DNA of 64,000 nt from Synchiropus splendidus (lineage: Eukaryota; Chordata; Actinopteri; Syngnathiformes; Callionymidae), in the NCBI RefSeq assembly GCF_027744825.2, contig NC_071335.1:29750501-29814500 (forward strand), in the 5' to 3' direction. Each line of letters opens with the position of its first letter. The first letter of the stretch is position 1. The translations under genes were made by a program, and so were the position numbers. Positions 36,101 through 50,719 of this stretch are shown piece after piece. Under the pieces are notes generated by a model. The model saw only the letters and a list, made by a program, of their open reading frames with translations. It was not told the DNA's origin and made no database searches.

Positions 36101-39100
36101 CCAGTGGGAACCATGATCCCTCCTGACTGTCAGTCAGGGTCTCTGTCCCTAACCCTAACTTCCTGGATGACCTGAACAGGGAGGCATCCAGACCAGATGT
36201 CCAGTCCAGATAGTTAATTTCAGCCACCCTTTTTTCTTGGATCTTACTCTTTTGGAAACTCTCCACAAACCTTGAGTACAAATGTTAGGTAAACAGATAT
36301 ATGAGCACGTTCTTCACCGTGACAGATCGATGATACAACGTGCTCATTGCTGCCTCATCTGGGAGGCCGTTTCCAATGGTAGACCTTGGTTTTGGATGTG
36401 GATGAGCCATTCCTCACACCCACATATAAACCATTCTAGTGACAGTGCCAAAAAAAATGAAAGGACCAAACCTCTGGATTGTTCCTGTGCATAATGAATC
36501 ATAAAATCCTGGATTACATTTGTCCAATAAAATCTTCCATCTTGGCTTGTGTGCAGTTTCATCCGTCTCGTTGACTACATGGTCGCCAACACTTTACACA
36601 TGTTGGTGGTGAATGAAGTTGGGAAACTGCTGGAGACCCTCCAGGAGCAGCTCAGTCATAATCCCTGTCCTGCCACAATAAAAAGCTGGGGTCGGCAAGT
36701 CAAAGCAGGGTCGGAATGGACCGACACTGAGGTATTCTATGATCTCGAGCTAACTCTAAAGCAGAGTTGACTCATGACGTAACTCTACTTTTAGTGCGAT
36801 TAATCGTGATTAAAAAGTTTAGTCTATTCACAGCTCTTGTTCTTGATTCATTCTTTTCATTTGTCTCTTTAAATCAGCCAGTGGAAGCTAGTGCAGCCGT
36901 CGGAAAACCACTGTTCATGTCCCAACTGGTGCTGGATGTAAATGCCTTGACATACAAACCGTCCAAAGAGATATTTCAGGTAGACATTCACTTGCAAGCA
37001 ATTGTGCTTTTACCATATTATTGACTGCTCTGTGCCTGTGCACCAACAGGAGGCTTTAGAGGATATTATCTGGCAGTATGGGGACACTGTACTGACGGTC
37101 AAAACACTGACGGAAGATGGAGATCTAAGATCACTTACTCATGAGGTACTGTACCAGGTACTTTGTGACACCTAGATATTGTCATTCAAGTTTGAAGAAG
37201 CTAAAGATGTGCTGAAACGTATCACAGGTATCAGAAAGTAAATTTCAAGTCGGTCCAAGTTTGAAATCCATAATAGAGAACGGTCACCTCCGCAGCATCA
37301 TCAGAGACATCAGAGTAAGTTTGTATTTTTACTTCTCATACTGAATAAATGCATCCTGAAACTTGCTCTTTACGGATGAGAAAAATGTGCAACTTTGTAC
37401 AAGTTTATTTATACTCTCAAGATCAAGTTTTAACCTTTAGATATGATTTATTGACATTTCACTGCCTCCAGAATCCTTTTTGTGCATTTGTTGTGTAAGG
37501 AGCCCTCAAACTGCAGATAAAATTATAATGCATCTGCATCTGCAATTTTCTGTTCTTTTCCTCAGGAAACATTTCAGTGCGCCTTTGACGTCGCTGAAAT
37601 GTATTCGAGCACATTTGAGCATTTCCAACAGTTTTATAAGGAGAATGAGAGTCTGAATATGGAAACGCTTCGGCAACAGGAGCATGGTAATTTCCCTTTT
37701 TGTCTGTGAACTTAAGAATGTGGTGATGGGTTCGGAAAAGACCTTGATGTTCATCACGCTGTAAACATGCCAAGAGACACTGTTTAAATTGGATGGATGG
37801 ATGGATGGATGGATGGATGGATGGATGGATGGATCATAGATGATCAGGTAGACTTCAGATCATTGCTAGATAATTGTTGATTGTAGATTAATACTTGTTT
37901 TGGTAATAACCAGGTAATATCTTCATTAAAAAAAACACATGCTAGCCATGTTGGATTAAGAGCTGAGAGCTGGAGCAGAGTAATGGCTTTTTTCCAACAG
38001 TTCACATTTTCCCCACCACTGGAGACGACTGTTTTGCTGTTATTTGGCCCTCTGAGAATTTCAGGTTTTATTTCAAAGGTCAACAAGTCAAGGTGTTGCG
38101 TTGATCATTCCCCACGCCTCCAGGTTTTCAAGAAATTATGCAGTAGGTTCATTTTGCGGGGACTAATTGCCCCTCACTGTAGAATAATAGGCAAATGGTG
38201 AAAGCACTGAGCCTGGCACATTGTCTCGCCCCCCTGTGGATGACCTCACCTCTCAAATGGCTAATTGTGCTGCAGTTATACGTGCAGTGAATTATCCCAT
38301 CAAGTGAGACATGAAAATATAAATGTAAACGGCACAGCAGTGGATGGTTGACAGACTCAACCACTCTTAAAAAATTAGAAGAAGAAAAATGGGACAATAA
38401 TGGAAGCCCCACAGCAAAGTCCTCTGCTCAGTCAGCGGGTAGAAATTAAAACCAAAGGGAAAAACAAGGACTGACCTTAGGCAACAGAACAGTCACCTCT
38501 ATTAAAAGCAGTTATACCCTGTGTTGCCATATGCCTTCCACGAGGATCATCAGACCAGCTGTCATCCTGAAAACCAGCTGCAAAACCCAGAATGGTTATG
38601 CAGTGCCTGTCATCATTTACGTGAATCATATTTAATGTCTTCATTTCAAAGGTTTAATGCTTTATGACTGACCTAAACTATATGACTGTAGAGAAAGATG
38701 GCTGTCGCCGCCTCTGCTCAGCATCTATGATCGCACGCTCACATTGTTCCCGGGCAGTCTGTGTGTCTCTGTATACCGTGACACCCAAGCAGTCCCTGTT
38801 GTCGCTTCCTTCAGGACCATCTCTCTCTTTTGGGAGGTTAAAAGCTTGGTCTAGTGTTTACAGAAATAAATGTACACAACGTACAGCTGTTTTTTTGGGG
38901 GGGTCAGCTTTACGGTGAACCAAATTACACTGTTGAAATGTATACAGTTTAGGATAGGGATGCTCCGATCAAGATTTTTGCTGCCGCTCACATGGATTGA
39001 GAATGTGTACACGATGTAAAAAAAAAACAAAAAAAACTTATTTTAATTCAGATACGTTTTATATACCTCTTCAAGGTGAAAACTCTAGAAAAACCTTACT

Positions 39101-42100
39101 GAATGCAGCAATTATTATGTCATAAGGACACCTGAAAAACATTTCATTTGATGTGAGACGTCGTAGGTGAATCTCTAGAGGCTGTGCTATGTCCGTGAAG
39201 TATTTACATACTGTAGAGGGACTCTGAGAGAGAGTGCACTGCAACACCTGAGAAAGGCTGCTCATCTAGCTCGGTGAAATCAATAATTACTTCTTATCAT
39301 TCCGAATGTCGCTAGGCGTCAGCTGCGCTAACAGCCTGCTGCTGAGGAACCAGCGGTCTCACTTTCATGAGCTGGAAAACTCTCCAAGCTCCGTCAAGTG
39401 TTGGTGCTTTAAGTAGCGTGTTTAATTTGAAGGCGCTTCCCTGCGCAGCTTTTTCCCATGCATGTGCTGCAGGATGCAAACTTAACATGACATGAAAGAA
39501 GCTCCACAGCAGACATGGCGCTGCTTTGTGAGCAGCGAGTAGGGAGGAGCGGACGCATCACAACCAGTGGGGCTTCATCGGAGCGCCGGCTGTCACACGT
39601 AATCAATGACTGGCAATGACTGGCAGCGATCGGCATTCACCGATCACACTGAAATCGGCCGCTCATGATCGGTGACCGATCGATCGGAGCATCCTTAGTT
39701 TTGGACCTGGTCTTTGAACGAATGCACTAATAATTGAAGGGAAAAATAATAATAAAAATTCCCTCCTGGTGTTTTGTATTTTTTGTTCTATTTGCATTGT
39801 GAACACTGTTGTTATTATTTACGTTTTTTTTTTTTCAAATTTGTTTATGACTGCAACCCTTTTGTGTGGTGTCTAGGCTGCATCATTCTCCTGAATATGT
39901 CCTTTGTCTTGTTCAGGCCTGGATTTCTTTGGAAAGTCACTTGAGTTGTACCACAGCGAGCACAAACTGGCCTTGGCCATACGCAAGACCCGTCATCTTG
40001 GCTTGCTGCTTGTCGACAAGAAACAACTGAGACGGAAGCTTGTAACTTCGCCCCTGCGCTGCTTGGATGTCAGTACAAATCAGCACTCAATTAAACCCCT
40101 GCTTTTCTTTTCTTACTCCCTCAGATGACACACGAGTTCAGCACTTATAGTGTGGTTTTGTTCACTTATAAATATCAAACATGGTGAGATGGAATAATTG
40201 CTCTGCTGTCATTTGGGTTTCAGGTCGTTAATGAGATGCTCACTCAGCTGGCTAAAAGGAAGCTGGACGCTGTTATAGCCGAAGCTTGCGAGGCCCAGTT
40301 TAACCTCGAGCACACTCCCAATACCACAACAGAGCTTGCCAACTACTTGATGCTCCTGGATCAAATTCAAGACCGGGTGAGGGTTAAGCTTTTCAGCCTA
40401 AAGCTCTTCTGAAAGGGGTCTGGCAGTACGAGACCATCTGTTCCTCATGTGTTTGGTCGATTTTCAGAAAGTTTGCTGTGGAGGCAGAGGTAGTTGGATT
40501 GCCATGATTGAAATGATTGAAGTGTTTGTGGAGACTTCATGAATGTAGCGTAATCCTTCCAACAAAAAGTTTGAATTTCTCTGGCTTCCACTCTTGTCTA
40601 AGCAATTTTTCACAAGCAGGATTATCGAGACATGAATTCAAATGTGTCAAAGGTCTTTATCACGTTGATTTCATAAAAAAAAGACACTCAAAGAACCAGA
40701 TCAAGTATATAATAGATGTAGTGAGGGGCTTATGATGGTTCATGAAACAGTGTCCTCATTTTCAGATCCCTCTTTGAGCAACTATATCAATGAAACATGA
40801 CATGTTTACGCTGAAAGCACCAACGACTGAGCTCTGGAAATGACACTGTATCATGAAGCTTCATCAGGCCATTCACTACTTTGGTGGGTGCCTTGTTCTT
40901 TGTCTTACGGCTTCCATGCAGTTCATCCTCCTCCACCTTCAGTGATCTTTCGACAGAATGAAGACTTATGTCCACAACTAATGTCATGCTGCTATCTCAG
41001 GAGGCTTGCTAGCTTGTTGCAGGTTTCATCTGGTTTCCAGACTTTCTGGTGTAGGTCTGCAAAGGCCAATCACAAGCCTGTCTTAGACTCCTTTGGGGGA
41101 AGGAATGTTTAAAAGTAGCCACTGAAAATGACGTCAAATCGACTTACTGATGCTCTCCTATATTTCCCTCTCCAGATTCCATTCCTTGAGGAGGAGGAGG
41201 AGACTGTTCATCAGATGTACAATCTCATTAAGCAGTATTCGGTCCCTGCTCCACCCGAGGACCTTGTTCTTTTTGAGACGATGCAGAGCACCATTAACTC
41301 TTTAAATTCCATTGTTAACAAGGCTGCATCAAAGAGGGACGCTAACTTGGAAATTCTCTGTAGCTCCCTGCAGAATGACATCATAGAACTGAACTGCAAG
41401 GTCGGGAAAGTGAAGCATAAGTCAAAGGTATGTCAGCTACTTGAAAGCTATTTGTGTCTTCTGCTGGCTACTTTGCTATGATGTATTTTATTAAAATCCA
41501 TATGCAGCATGCTTCTCATTTTATGATTCTACGTATTGATTGAGCTGTTCATGAACCACCCCTCTGTTTTTCTACCAGGATCGAAGAATCCTTGACATCA
41601 ATTCAAATGTTGCAGAAGTTCACACACTGCTGGATGACATCCAGGTTTCTGTAGATGAGCTGCAGGCGCAAGCTTCTGCCTTCAAGTCGTACCAGAAAAA
41701 ATTCAAGGTGATGACTTAATATCTGTCTGCATGTGTACACAAGCAAACATCAGGTCGTTTTTTTAAAAAAAAACATCCTTTCAGGTGGAGGTGACCAGGT
41801 TTGACGCTCTGGATGAGTTAACGTCAGAGTTCCGACTGATGCAGCTCCTCTGGAAATCTCTCGAGGAATGGGACATTTTGCAGGCTGAATGGACTGAGGT
41901 GCGCTACTGTAGATGGATTATTTCCAGTATTGTGTCCTCTGATATGACTTCATGTATCTTAATCCATTGTTTCTTAGTCTAAACTGGAGGACTTAGACTT
42001 GGAACAGCTGACCTCACAGGTCAACAAATATACCAAGTATTTGGTCCAGCTGGAGAAGGGTCTTCCTCGCAACAATGTGGTACCAATTTTGAAGGAGAAA

Positions 42101-45100
42101 GTGGACGCTATGAAGCAGAGGGTTTGTAGTTGACCATAGCTTAAGAATTTCTCAACTGTATTCTTCTAATATTTTACTCTTTCATATCTCAGTTGCCATT
42201 GATCATTGATTTACGGAACCCCTGCATGAAACAAGATCATTGGCTGGCATTGGAAACTGTTGTTGGGAAACCCCTGGACAAGGATCACGCATCCCTGGCA
42301 GCGCTGGAGGAAATTAATGTCTTTGCTTATGGGCAAGAGATCCAGAAGGTATGATTGAAGCTGTTACAATTACTGAGCTTTCCTACAGTTGTTCGTTCCT
42401 TCATTCACATAGCAGGAACGAGGATCGAAGTGTCGTAGATCCTGGAGCATTTTTACCTCCTCTTTCGGAGCAGTACCTTAGAAACTATTCCCCTTTGCAA
42501 TGGATAAATGAACCCTGTGGACTTTGGTTCGCCATCATGGTTTTATATGTATTTTTACTGTAATTACATTTTTCATTTTCCCTGAACTTCTATTGCTTTC
42601 CTCTTCGGGTTGGCAAATAAATTACATTTTCTCAATGTCAGCCTTTGATCAAATTTTCCAACTCTTGGAAACAATGAGCGTTAGTTATGTACAGTAATTA
42701 CACAGCATTTATGTACACAGTTTCAACAACTTTCTTCTCTGCTGTTGCGTATGTCAGGCGTTTGCCTCAAGCACTTAAGTGCAACAAAACAAGCTATTTG
42801 AGTTTTCACATTTATAGCAAAACACTGCCAGGCGGAATAAATGCAGCACAATTCAGAGCAAAATATGCAGCTGACAGAGATTTCATCTGTGAAATGAGTG
42901 TTTGGGATGCTAATTGGTCAGCCAGTTGTCTCAGGGAGATTAAATGGAACATAAAAAAACTTGCTTGTTAAACCAATTTTATTCTCTCTTAAGCTCTGTT
43001 GATTATAGGAATTTTGAATATGAGAGATTGTTTGCAAAGTTTTTTTGTCAAAAGAGATTGAAGGAGCAAAACCCTTTCGTCATTTAAACAATTCAATAAA
43101 CCTTCCCGTAGCTGTGCGCTGCATCATTCGATTTTGGGTCAATATAAAGAGCTAACAGATACACTTGACATTTCAGGTGTCGGGACAAGCTTCAGGGGAG
43201 GCATCGGTGGAGGGGATTATTGCAAAGGTAAGGTTGATAAAATAGTGGTCATTCATTCTCGAGTCACGTGTGTATCATTCTGGATGTTTGGAAGTTTTAC
43301 AGATGATTTCATAAGTTGCCTCATGGACACAATAACATGAAAATAAATGGTGACATTTTCTGAAGCCTCATAAATGCATCTAGTAGAAGTCCCCAATTGA
43401 AGACAATTTAAGCTGGGAATGAGGAGTTTCCTTCATCTGTCACATTCACTATGTTCTAGTGATGGACTCAAGTCATTTTTAGAAGCTCTGTTTTACACTG
43501 TATTTGTTCTAGTTCAGATAAAACACACTTAGTTCTCATCACCAGGCCACAGTTTTAATTATCAATGTTCACTTCTAGGTCTCGTCTGTAATATCAGTTT
43601 GTTACCATAACAGAGAGCAGAAAATCATCCGCACTGCAGCTCACTATGCCTGGCTTTGATTTGTGAAAGATGAAAACAGTTTTTTGTCTGCTTTATTCTT
43701 GGATTCAGGCACTCACTGTGGTTACACACTGTAAGATACCATACCAATGTCTTTTACAAAGATCCATGCAAGAAATGTGAAATGTTATCACGGAAAGATC
43801 ATCTTGAAATGGTAGTTGTCATCAAACCTGTCACAGAATGCTCCTACTACTATAACAACACATGACAAACAGCATTTCACTGCGCCTGTTCTCTTCCTCC
43901 TTCTTTTTAGCCTTTTCTGAATGAAAACATCCTGTTTCAGTTTGCACTTCTTCAATGTAAAAGCTTCCTTCCATTACACATGTGACATATTTCTGCCCAA
44001 TGTGATCACTCGTATTAGGTTGAGGACATTTGGAAGACAACTGAATTTACAGTCCTCTGTCATGGCGACTCCAAGGAAGTCTTCATTTTGGGAGGCACAG
44101 ATGAGATTCAGGTAAAGCTGACTCGCTCTTCCTGTGTGAACCAGTTCTTTGAAAACTGTGTGTGTTCTGCCACAAAGGTGCTCTTGGATGACAGCATCAT
44201 CAACGTAGCCACGGTGGCTTCGTCTCGCTATGTCGATCCTATCAAGCCCAAGGTTGACAAACTCACCAAACAGTTGACACGTTTCAATAAAACACTGGTA
44301 CGTTTTTAGACTGAATTTGTGACTGAATTTGAAGCTGTTTAAAATATGTGCAATGCCGCTCTCTAGTGGTTGTAATGAAGAAGCCCAGGTACTTCTGAAT
44401 GGGTGCTTGTAAATTGTTTAAACAATCTGCTATTATCAAAGAGCTCTTTCTCACTCAACTACTCTTTAAATGTCCCACCAGGATGAATGGCTCACATGCC
44501 AGAGAAATTGGCTCTACCTAGAAAGCATCTTTGTTGCACCAGACATCAAGAGGCAGCTTCCCGAGGAGTCCAAGAAGTTTGTGAAAGTGGACAAGTCCTG
44601 GAGAGAGATCATGTACAAAGTGAATAAGATGCCAAACGCTCTGAGAGCCGCCACGCAGCCCGGTTGGTTTTTTGTTTTAAATAAGCAAAGCGATCTTCTT
44701 GTGGTTCAGACACAGACTTGACAGTCTAGCAGTCTGGGGGGTCTGGCAGTGTGTACTTCCAGTCCTGCCCTCATGTCTCACGTCACATCTTTGATTTCAC
44801 ACAGATCTCTTGGAGACTTTTCAGAGAAACAATGAGCTTTTGGATGAGATACATAAGTGTCTGGAAGACTATCTGGAGTCCAAGAGAGTGATATTCCCTC
44901 GGTTTGTTGTGGATTCTTGTTGCTATTAAAATACCGGATTTCACCACTATATTTAAATTTCTAATTTGGTCTGCATCTTGCACTGCCTGATTTTTCATTT
45001 TTGTTTCTTTCTTTTTCTACCCTTGCCAGATTCTATTTCTTGTCCAATGATGAGCTCATTAATATTTTGGCACAAACAAGGAACCCCCAGGCAGTTCAAC

Positions 45101-48100
45101 CACACCTGAGGAAATGTTTTGATGCGATTACACACCTTGAGTTTGCTTTACTCACCGAACAACCAGCCGCAGCAGGAGGGACTATCCTGGAAGGTGTAGA
45201 ACCAAGCGGAGAAAAAGTTTACAGCAAAAACATCCTCAGTATGGTCTCCCCAGAGGGAGAAAAGGTCAGTGTGAAGCCTTTCAATCCTGTTTTATCTTGT
45301 GTCTGGTCTCACGTTGAGAGTTTTGAGACACTGTGAAGCAACTTTTTTTTTCTTCATTCTGTGGCATTAATCCTGATTTCAAGGCTATCTAGGATGTGGA
45401 AATAGACAATGTCGAAACGAAAAAAAACAACCTCCTTGCTCTTTTCTTTCAGGTTGCTTTGACGAAAGGTTTGAAAGCACAAGGCAATGTAGAAGACTGG
45501 CTTTGCAAAGTGGAGGAGGCGATGTTTGTGTCACTTCGACGCCTGAGCAAGGCAGCTATCACTGATTATGAACTGAGGAGTAGGGAAGAGTGGGTCATTG
45601 CTGGCCACGCATCTCAGGTACAGATACACCAGGGTTCTTAACCTTTTTGAACACAGGGAGCACCGTTCCCAGAACATTTTATTTGTGATCAATAACCATG
45701 TGATCATCCCAAAGATATTAGTCATTGAAAAGTCTAACTAGCAGCAGAACCAGGTGCGAGTCATATATCTGTAGAAAAAAAAATACATCTAATCCAAACT
45801 GTTGAAAAAAAAATTGGAAAAACTGAATAAAACTCTGAATAAAACAAATATATAAAATAAAGATAAAATATTTTATTTAAACTCCAAAGAAGTTATAAGT
45901 AAAGTGTATCTCCATAAAATTCACAACTGCTTCAACAGGGGCTTTTATGAAGTGTTTTTACTGTTTGGGGGCAGTAGTTTGGTGACGCACTACATATGTG
46001 GTTGGGCCCCGGCCCCATGGCTAAGAGGCACTGTATTACACATCATTTGTATACATCTAACTAAGGGGAAGTTGTTGCTCGGTTACTACAGAGTTTCATC
46101 AACGTTACTCAGGTAGACTATGTGTGCTGTTTGAGCAAGTCCCTAGCACTACTGCCACCTGCTGTCCCATTGAGGCCATTGCTATTAATGATGTTTCAAA
46201 CACTTATTGGGTTATATTGACCAAATAAATGTTGATGAGGGTGGATTAATGTCGAGAGTCGAATGAGGGCAGAGGGAAATAAAATCTTAATTGTCAAAGT
46301 AAGACATGAAATAATCTCTTTATGCCGAAACCATTATCATAAAAGGCTAAAGTCTTTTCTTGTTATCAACGCTTCACTCGTCTCAGATCTGCAGTCACAA
46401 CTTTACACGTTGCTTCGTCTTTTCTTGTGGTTAATACAGTAATGATTTGTGTCCACCAGGTGGTGCTGACGATCTCACAGATGATGTGGTGCAAGGACCT
46501 GGATGGCTGTCTGGAGGGAGACCACGATCATTTTGCTGCTTTGCAGGAATTTGAACACACAAATATTGATGTACATTCTTTGCTTTCATTACTATTTAAA
46601 AAAAACCATCCCCTTTGTTGTGGTCTGTCTAATAATCTTGTGTCTTGCAGAGGCTAAATGCACTGGCTGCTCTGGTCCGAGGGAAGCTGCCTTCTTTACA
46701 CCGAAATATTGTGACTGCCCTTATTACTATTGATGTCCATGCCAGGGACATTGTTACTGATCTTGTCCGGCAGAAGGTACGGCGCATGAAACAACGTCAC
46801 TTTTGCCATATTGAACCAAACATTTGATGCCAAAAGGCATCCGTTTGAGCCATCCTGGACAAACTGCAGTGCAGTGTGTGATCTTTTTATCAGACAACCA
46901 TTTAAAGTTGAAGCATTGTGGGCTTGTCTCTTGGGGCAGACCGGCTGTGCCGGCTTTTCTTCCCTGCTTCTGTTTGCCAACGGCCCTCATGATGTTTGGA
47001 GCTCTTGCGTCCTTGACCCTATCATAAGGGACCTACCACTGGAGTGAAAGAAAACTCCTTTGTTGGCAAAAGTTCAGACTACTCGTTGTACACTAAATAT
47101 TTTAAAAAGGAGAGGACACTCGAGTTTTCCAAAAAATTTATTGGCTTACTACTGGAACATGTATTGACCGTTTTATTTAACTTACTTTTTGACTCCTTTA
47201 TTTTTACCCACTTTGCTGTTTCAGCCCAATAGGTGGGACTGAATGTTTATCTTTTCAATTCAAATTGCTCTTTCATTTTAGGTGGACACCAGGACCAACT
47301 TCGAATGGCAGCGGCAGCTTCGATACTATTGGGACATTGATATCGACAACTGCGTGGCCAAGATGGCGCTCTCTACTTATATTTATGGCTATGAATACCT
47401 TGGGGCCTGTCCCAGACTGGTGATCACACCACTCACGGTAACAGTAACATTCACACACATTCACACATGAAAGCCACACACAACACCGTAACTTGATGAC
47501 CAGCATTCACGTTATTGCAGCTCCACAAAGGTGGAATTCAAGGTTGACAATTGATTTGTATCATTTCGGCACACGATAACTCAGGTCTCCTTCTTCGTAT
47601 TTGTAGGATCGTTGCTACTTGTGTCTAATGGGAGCACTCCAGTTAGACCTGGGGGGAGCTCCAGCGGGGCCAGCAGGGACTGGCAAAACTGAGACCACCA
47701 AAGACTTGGCTAAAGCTTTGGCTATCCAGTGTGTTGTTTTCAACTGCTCTGACGGTCTGGACTACAAGGTGAATTCATGCATCATATATATATATATCCT
47801 TTATATACCTTTTATTGTTTGTTATTTTCCAGTTCCTCAGCTCTAGTTTTAAGTGTCTGCCCCACATCCAAAAAACTGTGGTGAACATGTCTGGCCACAA
47901 GATGGCAGTGTTGCTGAAGGGCTCAAAGCGTCTTACTGGGAGTTCAGATTCTGGCGCCCCCCTTGTGTTTTTATTGTCATTCAGTTCATTTTATTGATCA
48001 GCTCTGTATCCATAAGAGAATTATTACAGGGGCAGTCACTTGCTAGTCAGTGTGGTGAGTTGATTAAATGGCAATTCAGGAGATTCCATTATCTAAAACT

Positions 48101-50685
48101 ATGTCTGTAACTTATGGCCTCAGGTTACGCACTTTAATCTATTTTTTTTTATTCCACATGTCCTCTCCAGATGATGGGACGCTTCTTCAGTGGCCTGGCT
48201 CAGTCCGGAGCGTGGTGCTGTTTTGACGAGTTCAACCGGATCGATATTGAAGTGCTGTCAGTCATTGCCCAGCAGCTGATAACCATACGAAACGCCAAGG
48301 CCGCAAAGGTGATAAACAGCGCTTAAAAGAATGGGTTTTAACATTATCCTGGCACTACACTAAAACTACACTGTTTGTGTGTTTATGTTATGCAGCTGAC
48401 CAGGTTTCGCTTTGAGGGCAGAGATATCAAGTTAGTGATGACATGTGCTGCATTCATTACCATGAACCCGGGCTACGCTGGAAGAACTGAACTGCCAGAC
48501 AACCTTAAAGCTCTCTTTAGACCCATAGCTATGATGGTTCCCAACTATGCTCTCATCGCTGAGGTAAAGTTGTATCACACACGTGTTGTCGACAGTAATC
48601 TCGGTTGCTTGTGCGCACGTCTATCATCGTTGTGGCTTCTTTTCCCCAGGTGATTTTGTACTCGGAGGGATTTGAGTCCAGCAAAATTCTAGCGAGGAAG
48701 ATGACCCAGATGTACAAGCTTTGCTCCGAGCAGCTGTCCCAGCAGGACCACTACGACTTTGGCATGAGAGCTGTCAAATCTGTTCTGGTCATGGCAGGGT
48801 CAGAATAATAATGCTTTTGTTATTCGCTTACTCATTCACATTCCAAGGACCAACAGATTCAAGGCAACACTACACGTATTGATAGTATAAGAAAAGGAGT
48901 TCTAATATTTATGTATTTTTAAAACATGACAGAAAAAGAGATTTATTCTTGCTTCACTGGCTCAAAGGCTAATGTGTGTTTGTGTAACCTGTTCTGGGGG
49001 TTGCTGTTTCCCAAACCTGCTTAAATGTCTTCTGTCTGTGTTCTCCATCACCTGTGGTTACTTTTTCAGTGTTCCCTAAGAAAACAAAGTTATCAACGTG
49101 TGATGCATCGTTTGACTCGGCTTTAATATCACTCCCCTGCTACTTTCACAGACAGTCATTATCTCCCACTTAAGTGGCGAATGTTCTTTTTTCCTATGTA
49201 ATGTGAAGTAACACCGCCGTGCCAAAAGACATTTTTCTTGCCAAGCTGCTCATTTGGTTAATTTTGTTATCCTGATGAATTTTCCCACAGCACTCTGTCT
49301 TTATTTGTACTGCCGTAACTCGGAATTCATTTGAATGAGGTTGCTTACTTGGAATTAATGCAATGTGATGTCTTCATAGGTCCCTGAAGAGAGATAACCC
49401 ACACCTCAGTGAGGATGTGGTCCTCATCAGAGCACTGAGGGATTCCAACCTGCCAAAGTTCCTCACCGATGATGCAGTGCTTTTCGGGTGAGAGGAAAAT
49501 AAATATAACCAGAGATGTTTTCTTTTTTTTATACATTTGTGAATCCCAGGGAACAATATTGTGTCTGTAACATACAAGTACTACAGCAAGACTGTAGCTA
49601 CTATTATTTCTAAGGCCACATTAGTCATGGGTAGATGGTGAACGGTTTAAAAATGATGGTTTAATTGAATTAGTTAGTCATAAACAAGTCCATATCTTTT
49701 GCAGCAGACATTGCCATCTAGTGGCCTCTGAAAATCAGGACACTGTTTCATGAAACAGCAACCTCATGAAACCTCTTCTATCCATCACCAGCTGCAGTAA
49801 CTACTTCTACCCTTACCAACTCCACATTTTTTTCCTAAATAAAAACTGCTTCAAATACTTCACAAATCCCAATCTCAGACAAATACTACCTGTAATACTA
49901 CCTCTTGTAAAAACTACAAATCCTACTATGACTACTACTTCAATTGATGCTTGTGCTACAATTTGTACGAACACAAAAGGTGCCTCCAGTGTATCCATTG
50001 ATTTATGACCAAAGAAGCTACAACACCTTGCACCGATTCTGCTACAAAACTTATATACAACTGGGTTCTATCCCTGTAACAGCTGCAATTACTGCTTATT
50101 ATACTGCTACTACTACAGGTATAACCGTACCTCTGCAGCTACCATAAAATCATCACTACTGGCAATGACATGTAACTTCACAGCTACTACTAGTCTCAAT
50201 GCTACAAAACAACATTGATGCTGGGACAAACCATTACCTGTTTTTCTCATGTCCGTGATCCCTGTATACTATTTGAAATAGTTAGATATACCATTCGATT
50301 AGTTGGCCTTTATTAGTCCCACTATCACTATGACATCCAGTACATGCTTCCGCTGCCATGCAAATTTGAAGGAATTGAGTTGAAATTTCAGGTGGGCTTT
50401 TTCCTGACAAACAGCATTTATTGTGGTTTTCTTTCTGCCAGTGGCATTTTGTCTGACCTCTTCCCCGGTGTGGTCATTCCCGAGCATGACTACGGCATCC
50501 TGCACTCCACCATTCAAGACTCGCTTGTGAAGAAAAACCTGCAACCCCTGGACAGCATGATCAATAAGGTACACAGTTGGATGAAACGGAATGAAGTCTA
50601 AATTCTTTTTTCTGCTTTAGCAACAATACATGTATTCTTCCTCTAATTCTTTCGGTCTCAATCAATAAACAACAAAAATAATAAC

Positions 50686-50719
<34 letters not shown>

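Larger units (their letters stand above)
33118..42348 (+). other. dnah6: dnah6 exons 1-19: N-terminal tail
   Basis: Exons 33118-33187, 33622-33698, 33771-33920, 34667-34990, 35073-35207, 35302-35404, 35478-35541, 36557-36731, 36878-36979, 37050-37145, 37228-37314, 37566-37686, 39917-40068, 40224-40376, 41176-41427, 41579-41707, 41785-41898, 41978-42121, 42193-42348. Together they encode residues 1-868, the stem that anchors the motor to the axoneme and to its light chains. The first about 95 residues are low complexity (DDDEEES, proline- and lysine-rich) and likely disordered. Conserved points are [13 protein letters not shown] in exon 4, CFIRLVDYM at the exon 7-8 join and the [10 protein letters not shown] motif at the start of exon 19. 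Confidence 0.9.
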
